Assembly: GCF_000817735.3 (NCBI RefSeq)
Contig: NZ_JTJC03000003.1
Location: 558,001 to 622,000 of the forward strand
Source: Scytonema millei VB511283
GTDB taxonomy: Bacteria; Cyanobacteriota; Cyanobacteriia; Cyanobacteriales; Chroococcidiopsidaceae
DNA length: 64,000 nt
Direction: 5' to 3'
A program made the translations under genes and the position numbers. The notes under the pieces are model-generated. The model made no database searches, had not been told where the DNA came from, and worked only from the letters and a program-made list of their open reading frames with translations. This document shows, piece after piece, positions 28,741 through 36,974 of this stretch; the stretch's first letter is position 1; each line of letters opens with the position of its first letter.

Positions 28741-28912
28741 AATATGCTAACCCCCGATATTTCAGATGCCGTGTGGGTTGTGGTGCGATCGCTGGCGCGG
28801 CTGGACGAGAACCGAAGCTTACACCCCGATATTTTCCTACTACTTGTTTGGTAACTACTTGAAGTGATTGATTAGATTTGGTATAAGCTAAACCACGATA
28901 AGAAAGTTGCAT
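28739..28912 (-). CDS. DUF4278 small protein 1
   Basis: 57-residue protein starting MQLSYRGLAY, the signature of the cyanobacterial DUF4278 family, followed by KQVVGKYRGVSFGSR. The YRG(L)AY motif recurs at the very end (LKYRGLAY), framing a Pro/Ala-rich middle. Function unknown; members are often stress-responsive miniproteins. A second member follows at 29135-29314 on the same strand. It was located by direct translation of this strand. Confidence 0.8.
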   Translation of the reverse strand: MQLSYRGLAYTKSNQSLQVVTKQVVGKYRGVSFGSRPAAPAIAPQPTRHLKYRGLAY

Positions 28913-29134
28913 TGGTTACTTCTCCTTTAGGTAAAATGTGTCGGATAAACGTGGAAATAGAACAAATTTGAATGCAGTAGATTCCTTGCTAAAGTTGGTT
29001 TTTGAAAAGATTTTGAACGCGATACAGATATTATGGAATTGCAAGAAATCCAGCGAACAGAATTACCGTTGTCTTACTCTTAACTACCTCTCAATAATTC
29101 TGAATTTCGGATTTTAAGTTATGAATTTTTGTGA

Positions 29135-29314
29135 CTAGCTGCAAGTTGAAAGCGCCAGTTCATTGCCCGTAGCTGTACGTACTCTGAGACAGGGCGTGGG
29201 TTCAAACTTTTGTCCAAGAGAATGAAACCGCCAGTTTAAAGCGTGGGGTTTGATGTAGGGTTGGATAGCAGCAGGTGTATCATCGTAAATTTGAGCGCGG
29301 TAGATGAGTTTCAT
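29135..29314 (-). CDS. DUF4278 small protein 2
   Basis: 59-residue protein starting MKLIYRAQIYDDTPAAIQPY, with LNWRF in place of the usual KYRG/NWR segment. It looks like a diverged DUF4278 member. The open frame continues 38 codons upstream, but the internal Met at 29314 matches the family N terminus. It lies about 220 bp upstream of the first DUF4278 gene on the same strand and may be its duplicate. Confidence 0.65.
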   Translation of the reverse strand: MKLIYRAQIYDDTPAAIQPYIKPHALNWRFHSLGQKFEPTPCLRVRTATGNELALSTCS

Positions 29315-29428
29315 TTTGTTAGCTGAACTGCTTGTATCTATTACATAGGTCTGGTAATTCCAGATTATGCAATTGAGCTGAAAAAAACTTCTGAAACCGA
29401 AAATTAGAGTAGGGTAGGCGTTTCCCAC

Positions 29429-29894
29429 TCACCAGAAAAGTATCTGTTTTTCGTAATTATTTAGAATGACAATACTGCTATTTTTAGGCAGATAGCCTGC
29501 CTGTATCTTATACAGTCCGACACGAGAAATCTGCTGAGGAATGTCACGAGTTACACTCCACAAAACCGTTGCATTTGTCATTTGGGCGACTATAAGTCGC
29601 AACTACACAATCGTAGACGCATAGCGGCTTGCCGTAGGCTAGTCCGCCGGCACGGATTGATGGAAAGTCAAGGTCTGAACCCGCGCAGGCGGGTTTTGTT
29701 TTGTATAGCTGAGCCAGTGCGTTGCGGAGGTCTCCTCCGTTGTAGCAACTGGCGTGCGAATTTTATTTGCCTGCTGCAAGCTCTAGTACTGCATAACGTG
29801 TCACTGGCATTACTGCATTATGTGTCAATGGTGGCACTGCATTATGTGGCAAAATTAAAGACGGTGTTAAGAAAAAACTTTAATAGGTAATCCC
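29429..29894. other. Repeat-rich region upstream of chlI
   Basis: 466 bp with no convincing gene. It holds small palindromes (GAACCCGCGCAGGCGGGTT at about 29678-29696; GCGGAGGTCTCCTCCG at about 29724-29739) and three exact-period 24-bp repeats just before chlI. The GCGTTGCGGAGG palindrome recurs in the 34.4-34.7 kb gap. Confidence 0.6.
29788..29851. repeat. Three 16-bp repeats with 24-bp period upstream of chlI
   Basis: ACTGCATAACGTGTCA (29788), ACTGCATTATGTGTCA (29812) and ACTGCATTATGTGGCA (29836) start exactly 24 bp apart, with unrelated 8-bp spacers. The last ends 43 bp before the chlI start codon. On the minus strand each reads TGACACATAATGCAGT. Confidence 0.85.
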
Positions 29895-31019
29895 GTGACA
29901 ACTGCTACCGCTGCTCGTCGTGTCGTGTTTCCTTTCACCGCTATTGTGGGTCAGGACGAAATGAAACTCGCCCTTTTACTCAACATTATCGACCCGAAAA
30001 TTGGCGGGGTAATGATCATGGGCGATCGCGGTACTGGCAAATCCACCACGATCCGCGCTTTAGCTGACCTATTGCCAGAGATTGAAGTTGTAGCGGACGA
30101 TCCGTTCAACAGCCATCCTAGCGATCCCGATCTGATGGGAGATGCAGCACGGCAAAAATTAGAACAAGGTGTAGAAATTCCCGTCGCTAAGAAAAAAATT
30201 ACTATGGTCGATCTGCCGCTAGGAGCGACAGAAGACCGAGTTTGCGGCACGATTGATATTGAAAAAGCCTTATCTGAAGGTGTCAAAGCTTTTGAACCAG
30301 GACTGCTGGCAAAGGCAAATCGCGGTATTCTCTACGTCGATGAAGTTAATCTACTTGACGATCACCTTGTAGACGTATTGCTAGACTCCGCCGCCAGTGG
30401 TTGGAACACTGTAGAACGGGAAGGCATTTCGATCCGTCACCCCGCCCGTTTTGTTCTCGTTGGTTCTGGCAACCCAGAAGAAGGTGAATTGCGCCCCCAA
30501 CTGCTCGATCGCTTCGGGATGCACGCGGAAATTCATACTGTAAAAGAACCAGCCTTGCGGGTACAAATTGTGGAACAAAGGTCGGATTTCGACCAAAATC
30601 CACTGCAATTTTCTGACAAATATCAGCCACAGCAACAAGCTTTACAACAACAGCTGATTAAGGCTCAAGAATTGTTACCTTCAGTACAAATGGATTACGA
30701 TCTGCGGGTAAAAATTTCTGAAGTTTGCTCCGAACTCGATGTTGATGGCTTGCGGGGTGACATTGTAACCAACCGCGCAGCTAAAGCGATCGCGGCGTTT
30801 GAAGGTCGTACTGAAGTCACAGTAGATGATATTCGTCGTGTGATTACTCTATGCCTGCGTCACAGGCTGCGGAAAGACCCCTTAGAGGCGATCGATTCTG
30901 GCTATAAAGTAGAAAAGGCATTTAGCCGCGTGTTTGGGATTGAACCAACGACAGATGAAATGCCTGAGAAGACAGCGCAAGCTAATGGTATCGGACAAGC
31001 GGGCGGACGCTATCGCTAG
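29895..31019 (+). CDS. chlI: Magnesium chelatase ATPase subunit I
   Basis: 374-residue AAA+ subunit that powers Mg2+ insertion into protoporphyrin IX, the first step of chlorophyll synthesis. It shows [20 protein letters not shown], Walker [11 protein letters not shown], Walker [13 protein letters not shown] and the sensor segment [20 protein letters not shown]. Start is GTG (29895-29897), followed by TTATAARR-type N terminus, an unusual choice worth checking. The three 24-bp repeats immediately upstream could influence its promoter. No chlD or chlH nearby. Confidence 0.95.
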   Translation: MTTATAARRVVFPFTAIVGQDEMKLALLLNIIDPKIGGVMIMGDRGTGKSTTIRALADLLPEIEVVADDPFNSHPSDPDLMGDAARQKLEQGVEIPVAKKKITMVDLPLGATEDRVCGTIDIEKALSEGVKAFEPGLLAKANRGILYVDEVNLLDDHLVDVLLDSAASGWNTVEREGISIRHPARFVLVGSGNPEEGELRPQLLDRFGMHAEIHTVKEPALRVQIVEQRSDFDQNPLQFSDKYQPQQQALQQQLIKAQELLPSVQMDYDLRVKISEVCSELDVDGLRGDIVTNRAAKAIAAFEGRTEVTVDDIRRVITLCLRHRLRKDPLEAIDSGYKVEKAFSRVFGIEPTTDEMPEKTAQANGIGQAGGRYR

Positions 31020-31053
31020 CCTTAAATTCCCCACGATCGAATATTTTAATTTG

Positions 31054-31121
31054 TGTACGGGCGGCTTTATCAAATAGATTAACAGCTTTAGCTGTAATTT
31101 TTAGTCAAAACCCGCCCCTAC
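31054..31121. repeat. Family A palindromic element after chlI
   Basis: Ends GTACGGGCGGCTTTA and AAAACCCGCCCCTAC, 35 bp downstream of the chlI stop; could act as transcript hairpin. Confidence 0.8.
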
Positions 31122-31151
31122 AAGTTTTGACTTTTGACTTTTGACTTGCCT

Positions 31152-31448
31152 ATGAGAATTTGGCTAATTTGGTGGAACACTCTAGTTTTTTCTTGTCAGC
31201 ACAATCCACCTCAGCTGATCGAAATGCTGATGTTATTGCTAGCAACTATATTACTGGGAGCTTGGCTGATTTCACCCCACTGGTCTTACCAAGCATTAGC
31301 CTGGAGTTACTTAATTGGGGTATCAGCTTCCATGTGGATACGTGAAGCGATCGCCCCTACCTACCAAGCGCGTCCCACCCAAGTTATTGCCGTACTGTTA
31401 TTTATCCTCAGCCTCTACGGTTTTGCTGACTTGTTTCAATATTTGTAG
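31152..31448 (+). CDS. Small membrane protein of unknown function
   Basis: 98 residues starting MRIWLIWWNTLVFSC, with about three transmembrane helices (about 26-45, 50-68, 76-95). I do not recognise a family. The start is the ATG at 31152; the frame also opens at 31134 within a TTTTGAC heptamer run. It sits between chlI and the convergent DUF309 gene, probably as its own unit. Confidence 0.65.
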   Translation: MRIWLIWWNTLVFSCQHNPPQLIEMLMLLLATILLGAWLISPHWSYQALAWSYLIGVSASMWIREAIAPTYQARPTQVIAVLLFILSLYGFADLFQYL

Positions 31449-31468
31449 AAGCGAGTAGCAAAGTCTTC

Positions 31469-31909
31469 CTACAAAATCTCTGGCTCAGCTGGTACGATTT
31501 TCGGCAGGGGCAAGGTAGAAGTCTCTGTTGCGATCGCCTCTTTACCCAATTGCCAAGTACCCACCTTTTCTGCACCCGCTTGTTGTAGTGTTTTTAATAA
31601 ATCGGCGCTAGAAATTATCAATTCATCAACATCAATCCCACTATAAGTACTAGGGTATTTATCCAAACGCTTAATACCTTCTCCTAATAAAATAACTGCC
31701 CCGTGCCAATTCTGATTACCCAGATGATAAAGCCCTACAGCAACTTGCAAAACTCCCTGATAGAAAGTTTTTTCCGGTTCGGTTGCTTCCATCCATATGG
31801 CTTCTAAGGTATCGTGACAGGCGTAGAACTGCCCTTGATTGAACTGTTCTACACCCTGCCAAAACTCCTCTGGTTCCTCTTGATTCAAGATTTCATGCCT
31901 CTTGTACAA
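31469..31909 (-). CDS. DUF309 family protein
   Basis: 146-residue helical protein of DUF309. The diagnostic segment is EQFNQGQFYACHDTLEAIWM and then FYQGVLQVAVGLYHLGNQN with GAVILLGEGIKRL. The conserved His residues suggest a metal or catalytic site, but the function is unknown. The start codon (31907-31909) lies just downstream of a family A element (31918-31979), so its leader contains that hairpin. Confidence 0.85.
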   Translation of the reverse strand: MYKRHEILNQEEPEEFWQGVEQFNQGQFYACHDTLEAIWMEATEPEKTFYQGVLQVAVGLYHLGNQNWHGAVILLGEGIKRLDKYPSTYSGIDVDELIISSADLLKTLQQAGAEKVGTWQLGKEAIATETSTLPLPKIVPAEPEIL

Positions 31910-31917
31910 ATATTTGG

Positions 31918-31979
31918 TAAGGGCGGGTTCATCCAGTTTTTCAACTAGAGTTAGGAATTTTTGGTGAACCCGCCTCTAC
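31918..31979. repeat. Family A palindromic element upstream of the DUF309 gene
   Basis: Ends TAAGGGCGGGTTCA and TGAACCCGCCTCTA, followed by four ATTCCGA heptamers (31981-32013). Confidence 0.75.
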
Positions 31980-32013
<34 letters not shown>

Positions 32014-32379
32014 CTACCCCATGCTTTCTCGCACGGTTTTGATGTAATCTAGATCGATGTCCTGTTGTTCTCCAGCGAAGTCGTTGTCTGGAGTTAAGAA
32101 CAGCATACAGTGACACTCTTTACGTTCGCGCATTGGTACACAAGGGCAATTCCAGAAAGTTGCGTGAACTTCTGCTTCCTTGTCTTCATAATGGCGACAG
32201 GGACATAAAGGCGCACCAAGATCGTCTTTGTGTTTGGCAAGCCCTTCCACCACTACAGCTGTCACGGAAGGATCGGCGCAAAAATATGTTCCCGTGCGCT
32301 TGGCGTAAGTCTGAGAGAACTGCCACATTGCCTCTAGGCTTTTCTCAGTCGATAGAGCGTTGTTTTCTGTTGTGTTCAT
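32014..32379 (-). CDS. ftrC: Ferredoxin-thioredoxin reductase catalytic chain
   Basis: 121-residue 4Fe-4S subunit that passes electrons from ferredoxin to thioredoxin, which switches enzymes such as PRK. The cluster and disulfide cysteines appear as FCADPSVT, PLCPCRHYED, NCPCVPMRERKECHCMLFL. Length is normal for the cyanobacterial subunit. The variable chain (ftrV) is not in this window. Single gene, ATG at 32377-32379. Confidence 0.96.
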   Translation of the reverse strand: MNTTENNALSTEKSLEAMWQFSQTYAKRTGTYFCADPSVTAVVVEGLAKHKDDLGAPLCPCRHYEDKEAEVHATFWNCPCVPMRERKECHCMLFLTPDNDFAGEQQDIDLDYIKTVRESMG

Positions 32380-32471
32380 AACCTTTCTTGACGAAACTTT
32401 AAGTTTTGTTTACAAGATCTGAAGCATTGTTTCTAGCATTTTAACAACATACATGTTGCAAAAGTGAATAT

Positions 32472-32604
32472 AAGTCGTAAGTCGTAAGTCGTAAGTCGTA
32501 AGTCGTAAGTTGTAAGTCGTAAGTCGTAAGTTAAGAAGCCTCTAGTCACAAACCACCAGCCACTGCTTACTGATAACTGATAACTGATAACTGATAACTG
32601 ATTA
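32472..32604. repeat. STRR (GTCGTAA, then TGATAAC heptamers)
   Basis: About nine GTCGTAA units, then ACTGATA units running up to the SWIM gene stop codon. Confidence 0.9.
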
Positions 32605-34341
32605 CAGTTTTGCTTTGGACAACTCATCGTGTAACGCCCGTAAAGTAGGGTATTGCGAGCGCAGTTGCATGATGTATTCCGTCCAATCAGATTGAGTGTT
32701 GCACGATTCACAGACAGCCTTGATTCGTTGTAGGTGTTGGACAGCTTCTCGATAAGCAGGGCGATTTTTTTGCTCGATCGCCTGCGTAGCTAAGTGTTTG
32801 TAAAGGGCGATCGCCATTTGGGGATGGGTAGTTTCGATTGCCTTGGCTAGGGGTTGGCGAAATCTAGACTGCTCCCATTGTTTGAGCTGGGGAAATAATT
32901 CTAGCACCCGCTCGATATTTTGCTCGTAAAAGGCAATATGTGTCAGTAAGAGCAGCTGTTTGTTCCGCTGGAGCTTTTGTAGTATCTCATCCCGCAGTTG
33001 TTCCCACGCCTCAGCTTTTTGCCCCAGATCCTGTAATTGTTTGTATCCTTCTAGAGATGGTGATTCCCAAAATATTTGTTGTTGCCAGTTGAGGGCAGTC
33101 TGCGGATCGCCGTACTCTTGGTAGTATTTGGTCAGCCACTGCTGATAATGACCTCGTGATTTTTCTTGCTGTGCTAGATGCGCGACCAACTCGACTGCTT
33201 GTGTGGTAGCATGGGCGGCTATCAAGGCATCGGCAAACTGTAACATGAGTCCAGGCAGATGAGTAAAATGCTGACGGGCGATCGCCATTGCGGTTTCGAT
33301 TTTACCTTCTTCTACCAACAAAAAGGCTTGTTGTTCGGGGCTGCCCAATTCGTGAATTAATTTGCTGGCTGTTTCATTACTGCCTTGCTGTTTCTGGCGA
33401 TCGGCTAATAATCTCACTAAAGCATCTCGCGTCCAGCGATTGCTACTACTGCGCTGAATTTCACCGCGAACTCGGTCTTCTATCCATTCCCACTCTGCAT
33501 CCGTCGCCCATTCTAATAAAGCATCCCTAGCTGAATATGCAAAGTCAATGCCACCTAATTCTATATCTTGCAGTACGGCATCGAGTAAAGTATGCAGCCA
33601 AATCGCCCTCGTTTCTGCATCTAAGGATTGAGCTTGGGCTAAGCATTTTCCTAACCCTTCGGCAGCATCTTGGGCAACAACGCAGACATCGCCATCGTAG
33701 TCAATAGCTTGTAAATTATCGTCATAACTTGCGGTAATTTCTGCTAGCAGCATTTGGTAAAGCGCCCCTGCCCACAGCCAATTATTTTGCTGAAAAAGTT
33801 GTTTTGCCGTATCAATTAAGAGTTGTAAATCTGTGGCGATCGCCTCCATATCTTCTTGACGTAGGGCGCGTTGCGCTTGACGGCGATAGATTGACAAATC
33901 TAGAGCTTTTCCTGGCTGCGGCTGAGCTGTAGAAAGTTCTACCAATGACAGTAAACTGGGATAACGCTGTACCATTAACTCAACTAGCTCGATCAAATCT
34001 TCGCGACTGCGAGTAGCAAGCATTTCGCTTAGGGGTGGTATGACGTGAAAAGTGTCGGGCTGGTGGACGTAAGCCAGTAACAAAGCTATCTGATGCTTGC
34101 AGAGTCCGCCCCAATCGTAGGGGCAAGTACAATCAGCACTGACAACTCCCTGTTTGCCCAATTTGATGCGCGGCTGGTAAAGTTCGGAACCTTGACAATC
34201 TGCCCATAAGACTAAATCTTGGCGCATCGGGTTGAGAATTCTGCCTTGGCGATAATAGCGATCGCCACGCTGAAAACTTTGCTCTGTCGCTAGTTTACGA
34301 ATTTGTGCTTCAGTCAGACGAGGTAGAGTCGCGATCGCCAT
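32602..34341 (-). CDS. SWIM zinc-finger protein with long helical-repeat region
   Basis: 579-residue protein. A SWIM zinc finger occurs at about 90-112 (CTCPYDWGGLCKHQIALLLA, the CxC-xn-CxH pattern). The rest is a long alpha-helical solenoid-like region of TPR/HEAT-like character. SWIM domains bind DNA or proteins; related bacterial proteins sometimes sit beside Snf2 helicases, but none is here. Function unknown. The start is the ATG followed by AIATLPRLTE. Confidence 0.85.
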   Translation of the reverse strand: MAIATLPRLTEAQIRKLATEQSFQRGDRYYRQGRILNPMRQDLVLWADCQGSELYQPRIKLGKQGVVSADCTCPYDWGGLCKHQIALLLAYVHQPDTFHVIPPLSEMLATRSREDLIELVELMVQRYPSLLSLVELSTAQPQPGKALDLSIYRRQAQRALRQEDMEAIATDLQLLIDTAKQLFQQNNWLWAGALYQMLLAEITASYDDNLQAIDYDGDVCVVAQDAAEGLGKCLAQAQSLDAETRAIWLHTLLDAVLQDIELGGIDFAYSARDALLEWATDAEWEWIEDRVRGEIQRSSSNRWTRDALVRLLADRQKQQGSNETASKLIHELGSPEQQAFLLVEEGKIETAMAIARQHFTHLPGLMLQFADALIAAHATTQAVELVAHLAQQEKSRGHYQQWLTKYYQEYGDPQTALNWQQQIFWESPSLEGYKQLQDLGQKAEAWEQLRDEILQKLQRNKQLLLLTHIAFYEQNIERVLELFPQLKQWEQSRFRQPLAKAIETTHPQMAIALYKHLATQAIEQKNRPAYREAVQHLQRIKAVCESCNTQSDWTEYIMQLRSQYPTLRALHDELSKAKL

Positions 34342-34733
34342 ATGCCTTGCCTCCCGTATAGTTCTTTAAGCGAATCTAATTCGCGACTACACAAACAGAG
34401 TCCGCTTGCGGGGACTGTCATATATTCAGTCTCTTAACCCGCTAAGCGGGTTTTGCCCAATGCTTTTCGGTTAAGGTAAGATCCCCCAACCCCCGCCAAA
34501 TCGGGGGCTTTAAGTTCCCCCCTTTTTCAGGGGAGGACACTTACGTGGGCGGGTTTCCCGACTTGAGGAGCGACTGCGTTGCGGAGGTGTCCTCCGTTAA
34601 AGCACGTCGCGTTAAAGTGTCCGTGGGCTAGGGGGGATCTTCCAAGATCTTTGCATCACTAACCGAGATGTATTGGAGTTTTGCCTATATAGCTGCGAAT
34701 TTTATTTGCCAAGCTTCCTAGAAACAAATTTTA
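34342..34733. other. Repeat-rich gap (families B and GCGGAGG palindromes)
   Basis: 392 bp without a gene. It contains TTAACCCGCTAAGCGGGTTTT (about 34434), a family B element (34482-34545; CCCCCAACCCCCGCC with inverted GGGGG runs) and a GCGTTGCGGAGGTGTCCTCC palindrome (about 34579) shared with the region upstream of chlI. Confidence 0.7.
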
Positions 34734-35393
34734 CTACAAACTATTTTTTGCTTCTTGGGATACAGCTTCAACTTCGTCTTTGGCTAACTGCTCGATCAGA
34801 GTCCGAGCTTGTTCGCCGCCCAATTTAGCTAAAGCTTGCACGACACGATAGCGAATTTGCCAATCGGGGTTGGTAGCAAAAGGAACTAGTAATTCAATTG
34901 CTTGCGGATTGCCTAAATCTCCTAGAGAGCTAATTGCCGCAGTTTTATCTAATTCGCTACCTGATTCCAATGCTTCTTTTAATAAGTCAAAAGAGCGCGG
35001 ATCGCCTAATTCGCCCAAAGTTGCAATAATACTAAACCGCACCAACCACTCGGGCGTACTGTGATAGACTTGCGCTAAATCTGCAAACGCATCAGTTAAC
35101 TTCAGCGCTCCCAGACAGTCAGCCGCAGCAGCTTGTACATCTGGTTCGGGGTCGTTGAGCAGGCGATCGCGCAATACATTTAAACTAGTATTTAAATCTT
35201 GTCCTCCCAAAGTGTCCAACTGACTCACTGCCGAGTAGCGCACTCTGGCATTGGGGTCATCAATTGCCTTGAGCGCCAACTCAAGCGCGACTCCTTTATC
35301 TTCTAATTCGCGAACTTGATTCATCGCCCGCAAGCGATCGCCCAAATCCTGCGAATCGAGTAATTGCTTTACCGATTCTGGACTAACAGCCAT
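34734..35393 (-). CDS. HEAT-repeat protein, NblB-like
   Basis: 219-residue PBS-lyase/HEAT-repeat protein with about five helical pairs, e.g. DDPNARVRYSAVSQLDTLGG, NDPEPDVQAAAADCLGALK, GELGDPRSFDLLKEALES and NPDWQIRYRVVQALAKLGG. It resembles NblB, the chromophore-detaching factor of phycobilisome degradation, and also CpcE-type lyases; NblB is favoured by the single compact array. The start is the ATG at 35391-35393 (MAVSPESVKQLL), where family similarity begins, not the upstream ATG at 35453. Confidence 0.8.
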   Translation of the reverse strand: MAVSPESVKQLLDSQDLGDRLRAMNQVRELEDKGVALELALKAIDDPNARVRYSAVSQLDTLGGQDLNTSLNVLRDRLLNDPEPDVQAAAADCLGALKLTDAFADLAQVYHSTPEWLVRFSIIATLGELGDPRSFDLLKEALESGSELDKTAAISSLGDLGNPQAIELLVPFATNPDWQIRYRVVQALAKLGGEQARTLIEQLAKDEVEAVSQEAKNSL

Positions 35394-35450
35394 TTTGAAT
35401 TTTTTATTTGTATTTGGTAATTTGTATTTACTCTTACCATTTTTTAGGGG

Positions 35451-35535
35451 CAAGAAGTTACAAGTTAAAAGTCAAAAGTTATAACCGATCGCTGATAACT
35501 GACAACTGACAACTGACAACTGATAACTGACTCCT
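35451..35535. repeat. STRR between the NblB-like and CBS genes
   Basis: AAAGTTA units, then ACTGACA/ACTGATA units, ending at the CBS-protein stop codon. Confidence 0.85.
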
Positions 35536-35995
35536 ACTCGCTGGCTGCTAAGTCGCGCACGATATCGCCGCGAGTCAAAATTCCAATTACCTTACCGCTA
35601 GGATCGACGACAGGCAAACGCTGGATCTTGCGATCGTGCATCAGTTGCGCTGCATCGCGCAATGGTTTATCAGGAGCAACGGTAATCACATCCTGACTCA
35701 TTACCTCTCCCACCGTTTGCCCTAAAGCTTTATGCAAATCTCGTTCGTATTGAGCCGGATTTTTCAGGAAAATCACGCTATCAAGAAACATGATGTAAGC
35801 CGGAGGAGTGACCCCCGTTTCTTGCCACATCAGATCTGTCTCTGAAATTGTACCGATCAACTTGCCCGCATCGTCTACCACGGGTAAACCACTAATACGC
35901 TTTTCTGCCAAAAGCTTAATTGCATCATGCAGTGAGGTTTCTGGACGCACCACAATTGGGTCGCGGGTCATGACATCGGCAACAGTCTTAGGCAT
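35534..35995 (-). CDS. Two-CBS-domain protein
   Basis: 153-residue protein made only of a CBS pair: first at about 1-60 (VADVMTRDPIVVRPETSL, AEKRISGLPVVDDAGKLIG), second at about 92-152 (VGEVMSQDVITVAPDKPL, DRKIQRLPVVDPSGKVIG). Stand-alone CBS pairs bind adenine nucleotides and modulate partners such as thioredoxin in plants. Same strand as the NblB-like gene, separated by an STRR. Confidence 0.92.
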   Translation of the reverse strand: MPKTVADVMTRDPIVVRPETSLHDAIKLLAEKRISGLPVVDDAGKLIGTISETDLMWQETGVTPPAYIMFLDSVIFLKNPAQYERDLHKALGQTVGEVMSQDVITVAPDKPLRDAAQLMHDRKIQRLPVVDPSGKVIGILTRGDIVRDLAASE

Positions 35996-36053
35996 TTACA
36001 GACAGCTCTCTTTTGCAATATCCTCTAAATTTATTTTAAAGGGTAAGGGATAA

Positions 36054-36212
36054 GTCAGCTTAGGAGCCAGCAGCCAAATTCCTCAAGCTAATTTTCAATT
36101 CCATGCTCTCATTAATGCTGCCGATCGCACTCTCTATCATGCTAAAAAAGTGGGACGCGCTCGCTATTGCGTCTATTCCTTCAGCAGGGAGCGCACGAGC
36201 AGGGAGCAGTGA
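36054..36212 (+). pseudogene. Remnant of a GGDEF (diguanylate cyclase) domain C terminus
   Basis: In the frame from 36054, between stop codons, the translation runs VSLGASSQIPQANF, then INAADRTLYHAKKVGRARYC and VYSFS. This matches the end of a GGDEF domain (S-L-G-A-S, then ADRALYxAKxxGRNR-type helix). Everything upstream, including the GGDEF motif, is missing and there is no start codon. The 3' end passes into a GCACGAGCAGGGAGCAG repeat. It is a deletion remnant, not an active enzyme. Confidence 0.75.
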
Positions 36213-36350
36213 CCAGTGACCAGTTAGTTATTTTATCTCCTCAGCCTCTTCAGCTCCCTCAGCAACCTTGCGCTCTCTTCTCCCCCTTATCCCCCTTGTC
36301 CCCCTTGTCCGACTTCCGACTTCCGACTCCCGACTCCCGACTCCCGACTT
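36168..36350. repeat. Mixed short repeats upstream of the YggT stop
   Basis: GAGCAGGGAGC units, CAGTGAC units, CCTCAGC units, CCCCCTTGT units and CGACTCC heptamers in succession; no coding signal. Confidence 0.8.
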
Positions 36351-36726
36351 ATTCTGTCCTACTGCCAATTAACCAAACTAATCTTCCTACTAACCAACCA
36401 AGAATTGCGTAAGCTGCAATTGCCACAAGCGCGTTAATTTCAAACACCTGGGAATTGCCAAACTTGGGCGTACCGAATAGGTTGGCAACTGGAGCGTAAA
36501 AAGGCTCGGAGAGATTATAGATAAATTGAGCGAATGTATTATCTGGGTTCGCCCCAAACAGCCGCAAAATCATTCGTAACAACAGCAGCATTCCTAGCGC
36601 TCCGGCGAGGAAGTAAATAATTTGTACCAGTTTGCTGACAGTAGCATTACGGCTAGCCAGTGTCACTCGCCGTTCTGCTTCACGTAGCCGAATTTCTTCA
36701 TGCTGCTGTCGGTCGTCATCTCTCAT
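36349..36726 (-). CDS. YggT family membrane protein
   Basis: 125-residue protein: charged N-terminal helix (1-28), transmembrane helix with LAGALGMLLLLRMILRLFGA (about 38-58), the conserved NLSEPFYAPVANLF loop, and a second transmembrane helix near the C terminus. YggT/Ycf19-type proteins are linked to membrane organisation and chloroplast/thylakoid nucleoid distribution; the exact role is unknown. Start ATG at 36724-36726. Confidence 0.85.
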   Translation of the reverse strand: MRDDDRQQHEEIRLREAERRVTLASRNATVSKLVQIIYFLAGALGMLLLLRMILRLFGANPDNTFAQFIYNLSEPFYAPVANLFGTPKFGNSQVFEINALVAIAAYAILGWLVGRLVWLIGSRTE

Positions 36727-36974
36727 TTGCTCCTACCTGTACCTTGCGATCGCGATTTTCTTTGTCAGTTAATTTTAATTTTAAAAAAATTATCCAAGTT
36801 TCAAGGGTGAAACAAATCCGTATTTTTCAAATCTTCATCGAATTCTTCATCGTACACATACTTAAATTACTCTTGCTTAAGTCACGATAAAAGCACGACT
36901 CACAAAAATTTAGTTATTTTTTCTATCCTCAAAGTTAACCGCTAATAGCTAGCTACTCATAGCTATTTACTACA

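Noticed and set aside
29788-29851. CRISPR array
   Set aside because: Only three 16-bp units with 8-bp spacers; repeat and spacer sizes do not fit CRISPR, and no cas genes are present.
32472-32604. CRISPR or minisatellite gene
   Set aside because: The units are 7 bp and contiguous, typical of cyanobacterial STRRs.
36167-36412. Open frame of 81 codons on the plus strand
   Set aside because: It is wholly within short repeats (CCTCAGC, CCCCCTTGT, CGACTCC), has a repeat-like composition (SPLSPLSPLSD), and overlaps the real YggT gene antisense.
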